Source: Amblyomma americanum (taxonomy: Eukaryota; Arthropoda; Arachnida; Ixodida; Ixodidae). Taken from it: DNA of 64,000 nucleotides. The translations under genes and the position numbers were made by a program. The notes beneath the pieces were generated by a model. That model was given only the letters and a program-made list of their open reading frames with translations. It was not told where the DNA came from and did not search any database. This document shows positions 44,055-55,200 of the stretch, one piece after another (the stretch's first letter is position 1; each line of letters opens with the position of its first letter). The stretch covers positions 195,210,006 to 195,274,005 of the forward strand of contig NC_135497.1 in NCBI RefSeq assembly GCF_052857255.1. Reading direction: 5' to 3'.

Positions 44055-45301
44055 TAGGCTGTCGCGGCGCTCTTCAGGTATGCAGGCTATCCCTGAGCAA
44101 AATTCACGAACAGCTGCTTTTAGATCGCTTATGCCTGTGCTCTCAGTTGTAAAGAGGCGAGTAAAATGTTCACTAAAGACAGCCTTGATGTCCTCAGCGC
44201 TATCTGACTGTTCACCATGCGGAAGTTCGACAAACGGGATGGTTGCTCGACCCTCTACGGAACCGTAGCGAACGCTGCGGAGTACAGCGGGGTCCGCGAC
44301 TGGTCTACCTCTCTAAGTTTGTGCTGCAGTTCGGGAGCTGAGGCGGAGCAGAAGTTCATAGCGCTCTTGTAGCTGATTGAGGTAATCCTGCATTGAAAAT
44401 GTGAGGGGCGTACCACGATGCACAATGCGTGCTCTTCGAAGGGTATCGTTAATTTCTGCAGTTAAACGTAACTTCCTATCTCTGCCAGCTTTGGTCAGCT
44501 TGTCACACCAACTAGCTTTTAAATCGTCCAAGCTGCGTGGTTGTGCGGGATGACTGCACGTTTCTGCGAGAGCTTCGCGTAGGATGGCCACACATTCGGG
44601 GTCATGCACTAGTGTCATGTCCATTTTCCAAAAATTCTTGGATGGGGCGGGCTGACGAAAGTGCAGTCTCACAGATACTGGTAAATGGTCCGTTATGCGC
44701 GGAGCATCGGGCGGAAGAGCCCTTCACTAGTGACATGAGTAGCGAGAATTGGCGGAAAGTAGAAACGATCGAGCCTGCTCATGTTCGAGCCCCGTTGCCA
44801 TGTGGCAGCAAACTCGTTACCATGTAGTTTAACCCATGGGTCTATAAGGTTAAAGTTATGGATGAGCTGCTTTAAAGCTTGCACACCAGTATACGGCCGG
44901 CCTTGTCTGCGACCACTTACATCCCTATAAGAATCCTCGACGCAGTTAAAATCCCTTACTGAAAGGTTGGATAACTATCTAGCATGAAAGAATCGAGGGA
45001 ATCAAAGAGCTCAGATGTAAAAGAACGTTGGGCTGGAGCGTACACTACATGCGCTCTAACTCGCCTTCCATGAAGGTTAAAATCCACGGCTAGGGTGCGA
45101 CCACCAAAGCCGTAGTGCAGTGAGCATCGCGGCGGAAATGTGGCTTTAGAAAGACAACACCAACGCCAGATATAAAAGAATTCGTAAGTGTAAAAAAGGC
45201 GTCAATACAAAAGCGCGAACAAAAGGACTGAACATCATACGGGGAACTAAAGTTGCATTCTTGTAGGAAAAGAATATCCGCGTCGTGTGCTCTGGCAAAG
45301 C

Positions 45302-46235
45302 GTGTATGTAGCTCCACTCCCGAAGAACATGCACTCGGACTCATAAAAGGGACGACGAAAGGCGCGAGTGGACTATCTGCGCCGCACACATCGACAGGCA
45401 CAAAATGCAGTACACGTCGACGCAGCCATGTACCCCGATTCAACAAACGCGGTGGCGGTCGTCTTGGACACCAATTTCAAGGAAATCGCCAGCGCCTCCC
45501 TACGAAACTGCTCTCCCACAGAACTGCTGCAATTGCCCTCGCAATCCAGCACGGCGATGCTACGGGAAATGAGCTAAAAATTATTACCGACTCCCAGTCC
45601 GCGTGTGGCCTCTTCCTCTCTGGCAGACTTCCACACTCCGTCGCTCCCATTCTGACTACCTCACAAGTTCAAAATTCCGCATGCAAGCACCAAATCACTT
45701 GGACTCCTGGGCACGAGGGGCTCGAGGGAAACGAGGCCGCGGACAGTCTAGCTCGAGGATATACTAACCGAGCGACTAACCTCCCCGACCTCACCCCTCT
45801 CCCCTCTACGTACGGCGAGCGCCTCCTCCTTCTCCGAACACAAAGACAAGTCTATCCCCCACCACACCGTAAGCTAACGACGGCAGAGGCGAGGGAATGG
45901 CGACAACTACAGACGAACACCTTTCTTAACCTACACAAGTACCACATCATCTTCCCAGACAGATATGACAGCATCTGCCCCTGGTGTGGCGGAATTCCAA
46001 CAACATATCATGTAACATGGGGCTGCTCCGGTCCCAAGCCCCCCGAACTAGACAAACATCACTCCGAGGAACAGTGGGAGTCTGCCCTGCTCAGCTCTGA
46101 CTTGGCGACGCAGCGAAAGCTGACATCCAAAGCAAGAGCAACTGCGGTGGACATTGAAATAAGGACTCCACCCAAAATCTGTATTTTCGCCTCTCTATCC
46201 TACCTTTTTGGAATAAATGTTTTCTACTACTACTA
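45302..46235 (+). mobile_element. LINE B-like element, 5'-truncated tail, nested in LINE C
   Basis: Encodes RNase H and the element C-terminus only. 'HVDAAMYPDS', 'TEAAEIAIALAIQHG' (after a shift), 'ITDSQSACG' and 'WTPGHEGLEGNEAADSLARG' carry the four RNase H acids. Then come 'REWRQLQTNTF' and a C-P-W-C ... H-V-T-W-G-C zinc motif, ending in (TAC)n at about 46224-46235. It is flanked by CTGGCAAAGC (45292-45301, 46236-46245), a 10-bp target duplication. Cutting it out restores the LINE C endonuclease frame. Confidence 0.88.
45366..46230 (+). pseudogene. LINE ORF2 RNase H and C-terminal domain
   Basis: Open from the truncation point, with one frameshift near 45525; the long frame runs to the element's 3' end. 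It keeps all RNase H catalytic residues (D in V-D-A-A, E in A-A-E, D in T-D-S-Q, D in E-A-A-D). The C-terminal zinc motif (C-P-W-C-G-G ... H ... C) is near 45978-46030. Being 5'-truncated it has no RT. Confidence 0.8.
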
Positions 46236-46385
46236 CTGGCAAAGCCCACTATCTCCCTCTGCTTATCCAGGTTTCTAAAGCCCCGAGTATTCAGAGAGAG
46301 AAAGTGGACCGCCTCCATTGTAAGAATAGCATACACGAATATTCTCAAAACAAGAAAAAAAAGAAAAAAAACTAAAGCCATTATT

Positions 46386-47131
46386 CTAGGGGGATTTGTG
46401 CCCAGACTGCTTCGGGGCACTAGGGATCTTGCGGGGCTTACTGGTGATAGTCGAGCTGTCGCTGTCGGTCGTCTCGGGGTGTGCCCGTTTCATGGTTGTA
46501 CGGTCGCAGTCCGTGGAATCGTCAACCGCGGGTGAACCAACGAGGGGGCCGAGGGGATGTTTCGAGTCCATTTTCCGTGAGTCGGTTAAAAGTCTGCTCA
46601 TGCGCACGTTCTGTACGACACTAGCCGGCATGTCATGCCTTCCGGTCGGGGTGTCGCGTCCTGTTGCACGGGTGTCACGTCCAGCTGACTGGCGACGTGG
46701 CTCGGTGAAGTCCTGACTGCTGTCACCGCTGGAGCTGGTGCTGGCCGCACTTGTCGGCGAAGTTGTAACGGCCGGTTGCGGAGTGCTCCCGCCTGTGTTC
46801 TCTCCGCTAGACTCGTCTGATGTGGTGGACTGGAGAGCAGGGAATTCATCTTCTGGTTCATCGGTGTCCTTGGTTGCGTGTGCATCATCTTCGCCTATCT
46901 TCTCATCAATAACCAAATCATCAGCGCCGAAGGCTTGATCAGAATAGCCCCCGGTGGAGTCGCCTGGTGCATGTGTAGCAGGGGTAGATACGACATGCAC
47001 TTCAGCCGCCGCGGCTGCCGCGAAAGATCGTGGTCGTACACAGTCAACAGTGGCGTGGGCCCCGGCGTACCTTCGACATGGCTCTTCACACCCCTCGGTG
47101 GCGTCCCCGAAAACACCGCACCTCGAACAGC

Positions 47132-47162
<31 letters not shown>

Positions 47163-47681
47163 ATCTTGCCCGATGTGGCCGGCAAGGCGGCATCTTGAAC
47201 ACAACTTTTGCACACCGCGGTAGTCGCACTAACAGTTTGACCACGGAGATAAAGTTTGCGATCGGGGTTTTCATTTCAATCTTCGCCACTCTTATGCCTG
47301 TGCTGATTTCAGGCCGGCCCTTGAAAACAGGCTGATAGACTTGCTGTACGTTACCGTACGCTGATAAGGCTGCCGCGACTGAAGCATCAGCCACCCATAA
47401 AGGTGCTCTAAAGACTGAGACGTGAACAATCTCTGGTCCAACACTTACTACAGGTACCGAAACTCCGTTGAGAAGAATGGCTCTCCTGTTCTTGATCTTT
47501 GATGCTGCGCTGCCCAAAGCAGCCGCAACGCCAAAATTTACTCATCCCATGTGCTGGAAGGGCTTGACCCCTGCGGGGCCGGTAACAACTTCCAAGGCAT
47601 CGATGATGTCGTCGCAGTGCTGCCTTCAGGTACACTGAGGAAGAAGCAGTGCGCCTTGGGTGGTGGTTCAGCGAACGCCAT
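46386..47681 (-). pseudogene. LINE C ORF1 with zinc knuckles
   Basis: From M-A-F-A-E-P-P-P-K (47681) through a frameshift near 47530 into 'KNRRAILLNGVSVPVV', 'VFRAPLWVADASVAAALSAYG' and 'VVFKMPPCRPH'. A polyproline run encoded by a 29-C tract follows. After a shift: C-S-R-C-R-L-A-G-H-I-G-Q-D-C, a C-X2-C-X4-H-X4-C knuckle (within 47205-47155), then a second, imperfect one (C-S-R-C-G-V-F-G-D ... C-E-E-P-C). The C-terminal half is Ser/Thr/Pro-rich, ending at 46386. RNA-binding ORF1 of a Tx1-like element. The homopolymer is likely the cause of the frame change. Confidence 0.75.
47132..47160. repeat. 29-base poly-G tract
   Basis: Uninterrupted run of G on the plus strand inside LINE C ORF1. On the coding strand it gives polyproline. 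Length is prone to error and to polymerase slippage. Confidence 0.9.
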
Positions 47682-48188
47682 CGCGTGGCAGGGCGGAGCC
47701 CTGCCTCCCACGGCACAAGGCTGTGGTGCCCGGGCGGTTGGAAACTGGGCGGAACTCCTAGACGATCCGGCGGGTGGAATCCAGGGTCCGCCTTGAAGCT
47801 GAGGATCGCGGCACAAACGGGCAGAGTAACGGCACTGATCGCCGGTGACCCAGCACCACGCGTGGATCGTTACTATGCTGTATAAGACATATACTGAAGA
47901 AATGGCGTGGAGGATGCCTACTATGGCATCTTAAACGCTGTATGCGATACAGCTTGTACGGTGAAAGAAAGTTACTCAAAGTTACTCAAAAAGAAGTTAC
48001 TCAGAAAGAAGTTACTCAAGCATAATAGCAATAATATTTTTCTGTATAGTTTGCGAAGTTACTAAATGAATTCACAATGCGCAGGCTATAAACGCTCTTT
48101 TGGACGACATTAACATTCAGTTAATTGAGAATTGCGGAGCGGAACAAGAAAAAAAACTTTTATTCGCTTGTTTATATCCCCCCATGTT

Positions 48189-48230
48189 TATATACATGGA
48201 GGAAGTTTTTTTTCTTCCTCCATGTTTATA
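48189..48230. repeat. hairpin with 17-bp arms
   Basis: TATACATGGAGGAAG is followed by an eight-T loop and CTTCCTCCATGTTTATA; one mismatch in the arms. Possible small fold-back element. Confidence 0.65.
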
Positions 48231-49034
48231 TATGTCAACAGCAATGGTGTCACACCAAATTTGTTACGTACGAAGCGGGTGATGAAAATGAAACTGAAAC
48301 GAATGGATCGCAAAGTCGTAGCCACCGGCGCCGGCAATGGCTATTTCTGGGGGTTGGCTAGTGTGCACGGGCAGCACGGTTATTAGTCTATGGTTATCTT
48401 ACAATGTGCGCGAGATAGCCGTGGTGTGTGGTGGGCGTATATGTCGCCGCTACCAGTGAAAGTTTTTGCGTGATAGTCGCGCATTGTCCAGTGCAAGTGT
48501 ATTTAAGGACGTAGGGCAGCGCATCTTAAGGTATAAATTATTTGTTTGTCTCTGGATGCACGGTGCAAGAGAACAAGGAACAAGACGAGCGCTTTCCTCG
48601 TTCTCATCCGTAGTTCCTCTTTCGCTGTGCGTATCTAATATGCTTGATAAATTAGCTCAAGCTGCTGCCAATGCTACGTTAGATCCCTTTATGCGCGTGA
48701 TGTGTTAATGAAGCGAAGTCACTGGTATAAGCGTCAATTCGTGGTTAGGTGCGTAGTTCTTTAGTCTTTAATTTTACGTTCGCCTGTGTGATCACATCGC
48801 CGCCGCACAGGCTTCCGTGTGACTGGCTGTATGGGCATCAGGACGTTTACCTTTTTTTTTTTTCGTATCAGCATCAACACATTACTCGAGTAATATTTAC
48901 CTGGCGGTGCGGAGCTTCAAGGAAAAAAAAAAACGTTAAAGGATGTCTTTGTGCCCAGTCGAAAACGTATATTTTATGCCGAACAGAATGCCTCCGTGAC
49001 AAAAAGTACAGCATTGTTAATGCTTTTGTGGTTG

Positions 49035-49225
49035 CCGAAATAACAATTAAGCTTATCACGAGACGAAACTATCAACTCAAGAATTCTGATGCGCTTGTTC
49101 GAAACATTCAAACATCAAAAAGCACATATTGTTCACTGTTGTGATTGGCCAGTAGAGTAATACAGGACGCCGCGGACCATGGTCCACTGCTACCAGCTAT
49201 CATTTCTTTTTTAACTTGTATCCTA
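49035..49225. repeat. dispersed repeat, copy 2
   Basis: Second copy of the repeat at 13180-13400, same strand. It ends about 50 bp upstream of the first coding exon of the VAMP7-type gene. Confidence 0.6.
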
Positions 49226-49295
49226 CTATAGCTTTCATTACCAGGTAACCTGTTGTGTTGGCTATAATGCAGATTGGGCATCACAGTTGGTGGCA

Positions 49296-52200
49296 ATGGT
49301 CCAGTCAATCGAGTACTGTGCTATTGCACGGGACGCCACAGTGCTCGTGAGTCACCAAGAGACGTCTGCTGACTTTGAATACCTGCTTTCGGATGTGTTA
49401 AGAGAGATCCCACCTCATGCGGACTTCAAGACAACCCGGTCCCGTGGTGGGTACGTCTACTCCGCAGTTGATACAATTGTTTTACATTTGTGAAGGTGCT
49501 CACAATCATACCAATGCTGATAGTTGTAGGGGAATTGGATGCAGTGTTTGTACACTACATGCAGCTCCAAATGCCACAGAAGTGCACAAAAGCACAAAAA
49601 TATTTATTTGCATATCAGCCATTCAGTATCGGTACTGTCATGATGCTAGCATGATGTGTCTAGTGATCTGTCTGACGCAGAACATAAGACATATGTTGGC
49701 TACTACGGTGTATTTAGGGGGACCTCCTAGGGTAGAGTACGTTTTAATCAAGGCAATAATTATTAATTACTACACCTTCCATTCGCTAGCCTTCCTGATT
49801 AGTTTAGTTATTAAAGTACTGAACAGGTGGTGGTCCTGGGTTCGAGCCCTGTACCAGGGCAAACTTTTCTTCAACTGCAAAGTTTTTGAGAAAGCTGTGT
49901 GGCTTCCCTCTGCAGCAGTATGACTGTGCTCAGGTGGATGCTAACAAGTAATTGCTCCTTTTATAATTTGGCTATCAGGAAAAACAATGGGCAGAGCAGC
50001 TTATGAAATACATTGGTTGTTAGATTGAAGGTTGTGCTTTGGTACTCTGAATCAGGAGGTGTTTTACTCCAAATCTGAGCATTGAAGGTTCTCTATAGTC
50101 TCCTACCGTATGCACTACAACTGTTCAGTAAATTAAGCTTCAAGGTTTGGGTCACAAGTCTGAATCGATTTTTTGTACTATTAGATTGGCATATGCGTTA
50201 TGGTAAGAAGAGAATTTTCTGTTGTATTGTTTGCCAGGAGAAGTTGTATTGTGGTGTGTTTTATCGAGCACTCAGTACTTGAAAAAATGTGGGATGGTTG
50301 TCAAGCAAGTAAATTTTTTGTCTGTAGCACTTCAGCTAGCATAGTGATTTTAAGTAATCTCTGTACCTCGTGCACTAGCATTTTTATAGTGACTTATGCC
50401 ACAGTGGTAAACAGATAAGTGCCAGTGACGAGTGAATTGTAATGCAGTTGATATGTGCTTTCAGGCATGCACTATCAGTGTACACCTACTCTGCATATGT
50501 GATAAATGTGGTTTTTAATGAAAGGATTGATCAGTAAGAGCTTTTGAATATTTCATGGAGCACTGAGGACAACTTTATTGAATTTTTGTTCGTAGCAGAA
50601 ATTGATTCGCCTCTTTCTGGCTATATTGATGTTTTTTTTTTTTGGTAGCAAAAGATGCATTTATTGCTGCAAAAATTATATTTAGCAGTATATTTTTTTT
50701 CCCACCTCTGTATTCAAACTTGTGACATCAAGGCAGAGCACAACTCTTTAATATACCGTATGGAAGAACGTGATGGTGTAAGCCAAAGTTTTTTTTTTTT
50801 TTTTCGTATAACCAGCAAAGGAGCTGTGCTAACTATTTGGCCTTCCACGTTGACTTCGTGGTTGTGGCATTCATCTCCTGCGCATGAGCTCAGTGGTTTA
50901 ATCACTGCCATGATACTACTTTTCGACAGGTGAAATGCTCCTGAAATGAGATTTTATTTTAAAGAACCCCAGATGGTAGACATTAATCCAGCGACATCAA
51001 CTAACGTGTACAGGTGCAGACATAAGTAAACAGAGTGCTCTGGTCAGTGCAAATTGCAATCACTCCTGTCGTGGCCAAAATCAAGACACCTTATATATTT
51101 GTGAAAAAGCACACCAGTATTAACTACCATCCTGTACATGCCACATATCCCAACTTTCTTTAGGCAGTACTTGAAAGGGGTTAGAAGGCAACAGCTTGCT
51201 CCATTTACTTCTCTCCGCACCCGTAACTCATAGCCCACAGCATTGCTTTTTCACATAAAAGGTCCATCAGCCATTAAACATATTGTAACCTTTTATTTTA
51301 ATCAATCTTGTGGGGTATTGGTTAGATATTGTCTTCACACTTTTGGTCATCTGTTATCGTAGTCTTCTCTTATGATTTAGCACCTTTAAGGAACTGCAAA
51401 TAGAGCCCATAAGCATCCTTCAGTGTTTAGAGGTACGCCCCAAGGTGGATTTGATTTGAAATAAGGGAGTAATTACTCGTTAGTATCTACCCAAAGGCAG
51501 GCAAGTGGCTGCAGAGGGAAGCTGTAAAGCTTCCACAGAAACTTCATGGCTGAAGATAATTTGCCCTGGTTTTATGTTGAATGGATACTAATGAGTAATT
51601 ACTCTCAATCTTTCCTGTACATAAGCCAGTTGCCTGGATCTGTGAAGCTTGTCGTCAGGCGCCTTCAAGATGCATGCAGTCAAGATGTGATATCATTATG
51701 GAATAGGGCTCTTTCCCCTTGATTCTTGTATACAACTATAGCTTCATTTTAGTATCTAAGACAGAAAGTAAAACGGTATCAAGATGGAAATTGACTTCCT
51801 GAATTTATGTGTCGTGTCAGACTGAATTTATCTGCCATGTTAAGAAGTGTGGTCTTCATGGTTGAGGTAATGTATTGTGGTCGTGAGCAGAAAGCTGCTG
51901 GGCATTGTACTGAAAGTTACTCATGTCATCCTGCCTTGTGGTGGATATCATTTGAAATGTTGAAGCATAGGAACCACAACTAAACAAAGTTCATGATTTA
52001 AGTTTCTAGCTGCAAATGCGACCTCGTTATGCCAAAGCAACCGTTCTCCACATATGCTATTGTCTTTTAGAGGGCACAAGCTGATGTTCCTTGAATGCAG
52101 AAATGAAACAGTAGTGCTCTTCCCTTGTGAGGAATAGCAAGTATTGCTCTGTGATAGCAAGGTTCTTCTGTGTCTCTTGATTATCTTTGCTCAATACTTT

Positions 52201-55200
52201 TAGAGGAAGCGCACATATATTTGTACCTTTTAGTTAAAGTAGCTGTGCAAAACAGTTTTTGTGTTGGATAAACCATTGTACATGACGTGTACTTTTAGGT
52301 ATGTGTTCCACCTTCTGGTGGAGCAAGGTCTTGTCTATATCTGTGCCACACTACCAGAGGCCAGCATGCACCAGTCCTTCACTTGTCTCTTTTTGGTAAG
52401 TTGCATTAAAAGACATTCAAGTAGTTTTAGTGTTCATGTTGATTGTGCATATTGTGATAATGTCTTATCCTAACATTATCAGTGTGTCGCGTGCAAAGTA
52501 TTCATTTTGAGGTAGATATGGTAGAATGTGGGCTACATTTCAAACTCCCGCCGCCTTTGTAATTGCCCTGGCATAGCACTTGGGTACCTCCCTGCCTTCA
52601 AGGCAGAAGTCAGCCACTCTGCAGAAGGTGGTACAAGGTGTGGTGCGGTGTTATTTTGTCTTAAATGAAACCGTGAGCACTGCAGTAGTCTAATTCGCAA
52701 GAGGATAGAAATTTGGGCTTGTTAAGGGCTCATGGTCTTGTGGTGCATCACTTCGTCCCATACTTTCATCTTCTGCATGTCCGTCTTGGGGTGCCACATT
52801 ATTATGGGTATTAATCTAAATCCTTTTAGGCTTCATACCAGTATGTAAGCCTGTTCTGTGTTGGATGGTATGATATGGTTATAATGATTGTTCTTGTGTA
52901 TCGTCTTCAGTACATTTGCCTGATTTTTGAAAACTTCATGAGAAATTCTTGAATTCGTCTGTTGCAGCTGTGAGAGATGAAAGTGGGATAAATCAATTTA
53001 AGGTACACTGTATGAATTCAGTGTAAAAAAGCCTTTTTTTTTTTTTAGTTTCGGTGTTCGGACCCACTTTTAGCACACACGTCTTTGAGGGCAATTGGTG
53101 ACTGGTAAATCAAATGTCCATATTGGTGGGCCTTGGAGTATAGATTTGATCACAACCATTCAGGCTCAGTTTAGCACACGCTGGCATATGATGTTGCTTG
53201 TGAGTAGAATTCAGCATGTATGAATCCGAAGTTGATAATGAGGTTACTTGAGAAAGCACTCCCTGTTTAAATTTTTCCACTGCAAAATGTCTGCAGAAAT
53301 TCATCATCTTTTTTGCCGAGGTCTAAATAAGCCTGCCACATTTGTAGCCATGTTTCAGTGGAGGTGAAACATAAAAGGCACCTGTGTGCTGTGCATGTCG
53401 GCTCACACTAAAGATTCCCAGGTGGTCTTAATTAATCTGATAAAATCTGATAATCTGAAGCCCTGATTATGGCATCCCTCATAGCCGATGTGTTACTTTG
53501 GGACGTTAAACCCCATAATTTACAATTTAAATTTGTTGTCTGCTTCTCTTTTGTCACATATTAGCTCTAAAGGAGTACAGACACCGAGCTTTAGTTGTGT
53601 GCTTTTTTTTTTTTTTTTGGAATGATGCACAGCACATTAGAAAGCATGGACATCCATGTGGATTGTGCCAACAAGTGCTAAATAATTGATAATTGAATTT
53701 TTTCCTCTTGTGTTGAGATTTCAACAGCCATACAATGGCTGTCGTGTAAAATGTGAGTTGAGGTCATGTGAGGTATACAAAATCTGCAGTATGGTTGCTG
53801 CTTTCTTCATTTTGATTTACCCCAGCTCTACACAAGCCTGCTTGAGAGCTAGAATGACAAAAAATGAACAAGCAGTGATTATATCGCAGTTTTTGTATCC
53901 ACTATCGCAATTTTGTAGCCCCCTAGGGCACTGGAATGTTGGCCCAGTGGCTTCAGCATCCGCCTCGTGTGAGGGAGGTGTGAGTTTCTATCCCCAGTGC
54001 CACCGGGTGCCCACCGGTTTCCAGTGGGTACAGGCTTTCTCCTGTCATGGTGCTTGGCTTCTCGGGGTGAAATGCTTGGAAAATGGGTCTGGACATTGGA
54101 GCAAAAGATCTTGTCCCATAGTGCTCTTTGGCCAAAGCTGCCCTTGCACCATTAAAACATCATTATAAGTTTTTGTATGCCTCCTTCTGTGACCTCAACT
54201 CATCTTTTATGTCACAGCCACAGTTCGGCTGTTGTAACCAAAATCATTCAGCTGGAATAGGCTAATTTCATGTTGTGACTCATGTGTACTATTAACTTGC
54301 GCACAAGTCCAAAGAGAAAAATCGTGCATCTAAAAATTTGGTATCCCTACTCCTTTAAGTTGCTATATGTGCTTAGCACAGTTGATTGCATGTTATGGTA
54401 CTACAAGCATCTGCATTAAGCTGTGCTTAAGTGCTACGTGTGTGGTGATCCAGTCTCTGTAGTTCTTTGCTTGCATCATGAAACCACAGGAGAAAATGTG
54501 AAAAAAAAAAAAAATCTTGTCCCATGGCACTCTTTGGCCACAGATGCCCTTATGCCATAAAAGTCCATCATCATCATTTATTCTAAGTGATCTTGACGTG
54601 TGTAGTGAAATGCTATTGGAGGGAGGTTTCATTTATTTAACCAGTTTTCTAACAGCCTATTGTCAGTACACTTTTCACAGTTAATGGTGATCTGAATGAG
54701 AAGTTTTCGTCATCTAAAGATGTTGAGGTTTAGCCTTAGAATATACGTTCAGTTTCTAAGTCACAAATATGGATGTTCAAAATGTGCTGGGATTTTAGCA
54801 TATAAGCTGTAGGTTCGTGTACAGCCGTGCTAAAATCCCCAAACCACAAGGCCTCATTCGGGTATGTAGTGACGCACTTACAGTACCCCTGAAGCTTCAC
54901 ATCTGTAGAAAATGAGAAGTCTTGCCAGCTACAGGTATACTTTGAGCGCTCGATTACATGGCTGTAAAAAGCGCACTCTATGGCCTGGGGACTTTTGACC
55001 AAAGCTGTGCTTGTACAGGTGCCCACAGAAGTTTTCGGAACATGGGAAAGATTAAAAAAGCTTGGTCGAAACATGCAGCCACTAACGGAACTGTATGCTT
55101 TCTACTTCCCCAGCCACCCTGCCTATTGCACCCTTTAATATCAGTCAACGTTTCCAAGCTACGAGGAAATTCAGCTTTTTTATAGTTTCCATCTTGAAAA

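Larger units (their letters stand above)
41618..46355 (-). pseudogene. LINE C ORF2 (endonuclease - RT - zinc motif)
   Basis: Endonuclease: starts near 46350, 'VHFLSLNTRGFRNLDKQR' and 'EIVGFA' up to 46246. It resumes at 45291 'RAHDADILFLQECNF' (Glu of the active site) and runs to 'MSRLDRFYFPP' near 44750. Linker 44672-44313. RT: from about 44270 and, past the MITE, 43663-42030. Motifs are 'SAVAGPDGLPLVFYK', 'KAFDSV' (Asp) and the intact Y-A-D-D-I-S box near 42896-42910. The C-terminus at 41990-41960 has the C-P-Q-C ... H-V-V-F-E-C zinc-binding motif. Several frameshifts (near 43350, 44290, 45090). Function when intact: nicking and target-primed reverse transcription. Confidence 0.8.
41390..47890 (-). 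mobile_element. Tx1/L1-like non-LTR retrotransposon (LINE C)
   Basis: Minus-strand LINE in the order ORF1 (47681-46386), ORF2 endonuclease, RT and C-terminal zinc motif (46355-41618), and 3' UTR ending near an AATAAA (minus) at about 41398. RT style ('IDQEKAFDSVERDNLF', 'GIRQGCPLSSILFLL') and the C-terminal 'CPQCGRTETLNHVVFEC' point to the Tx1/L1 side of LINEs. Two later insertions break it: a LINE B-like tail (45302-46235) and a TA-flanked MITE (43666-44054). The 5' edge is estimated. Confidence 0.82.
47891..49270. other. region upstream of the VAMP7-type gene
   Basis: Holds a short array of GTTACTCAAA units (47970-48020), a hairpin (TATATACATGGAGGAAG at about 48189-48205 against 48214-48230, T-rich loop) and dispersed-repeat copy 2 (49035-49225). 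The gene's promoter and any 5' non-coding exon should lie here, perhaps around 48300-48720, but I cannot place them. Confidence 0.4.

Noticed and set aside
46878..47335. Plus-strand frames through the poly-G tract
   Set aside because: Shadows of LINE C ORF1; glycine runs come from the homopolymer.
49451..49493. Continuation of VAMP7-type exon 1 as '...YVYSAVDTIVLHL'
   Set aside because: It runs past a good GTACGT donor into the intron. The exon beginning at 52299 gives the true longin sequence 'YVFHLLVEQGLVYICA' in phase.
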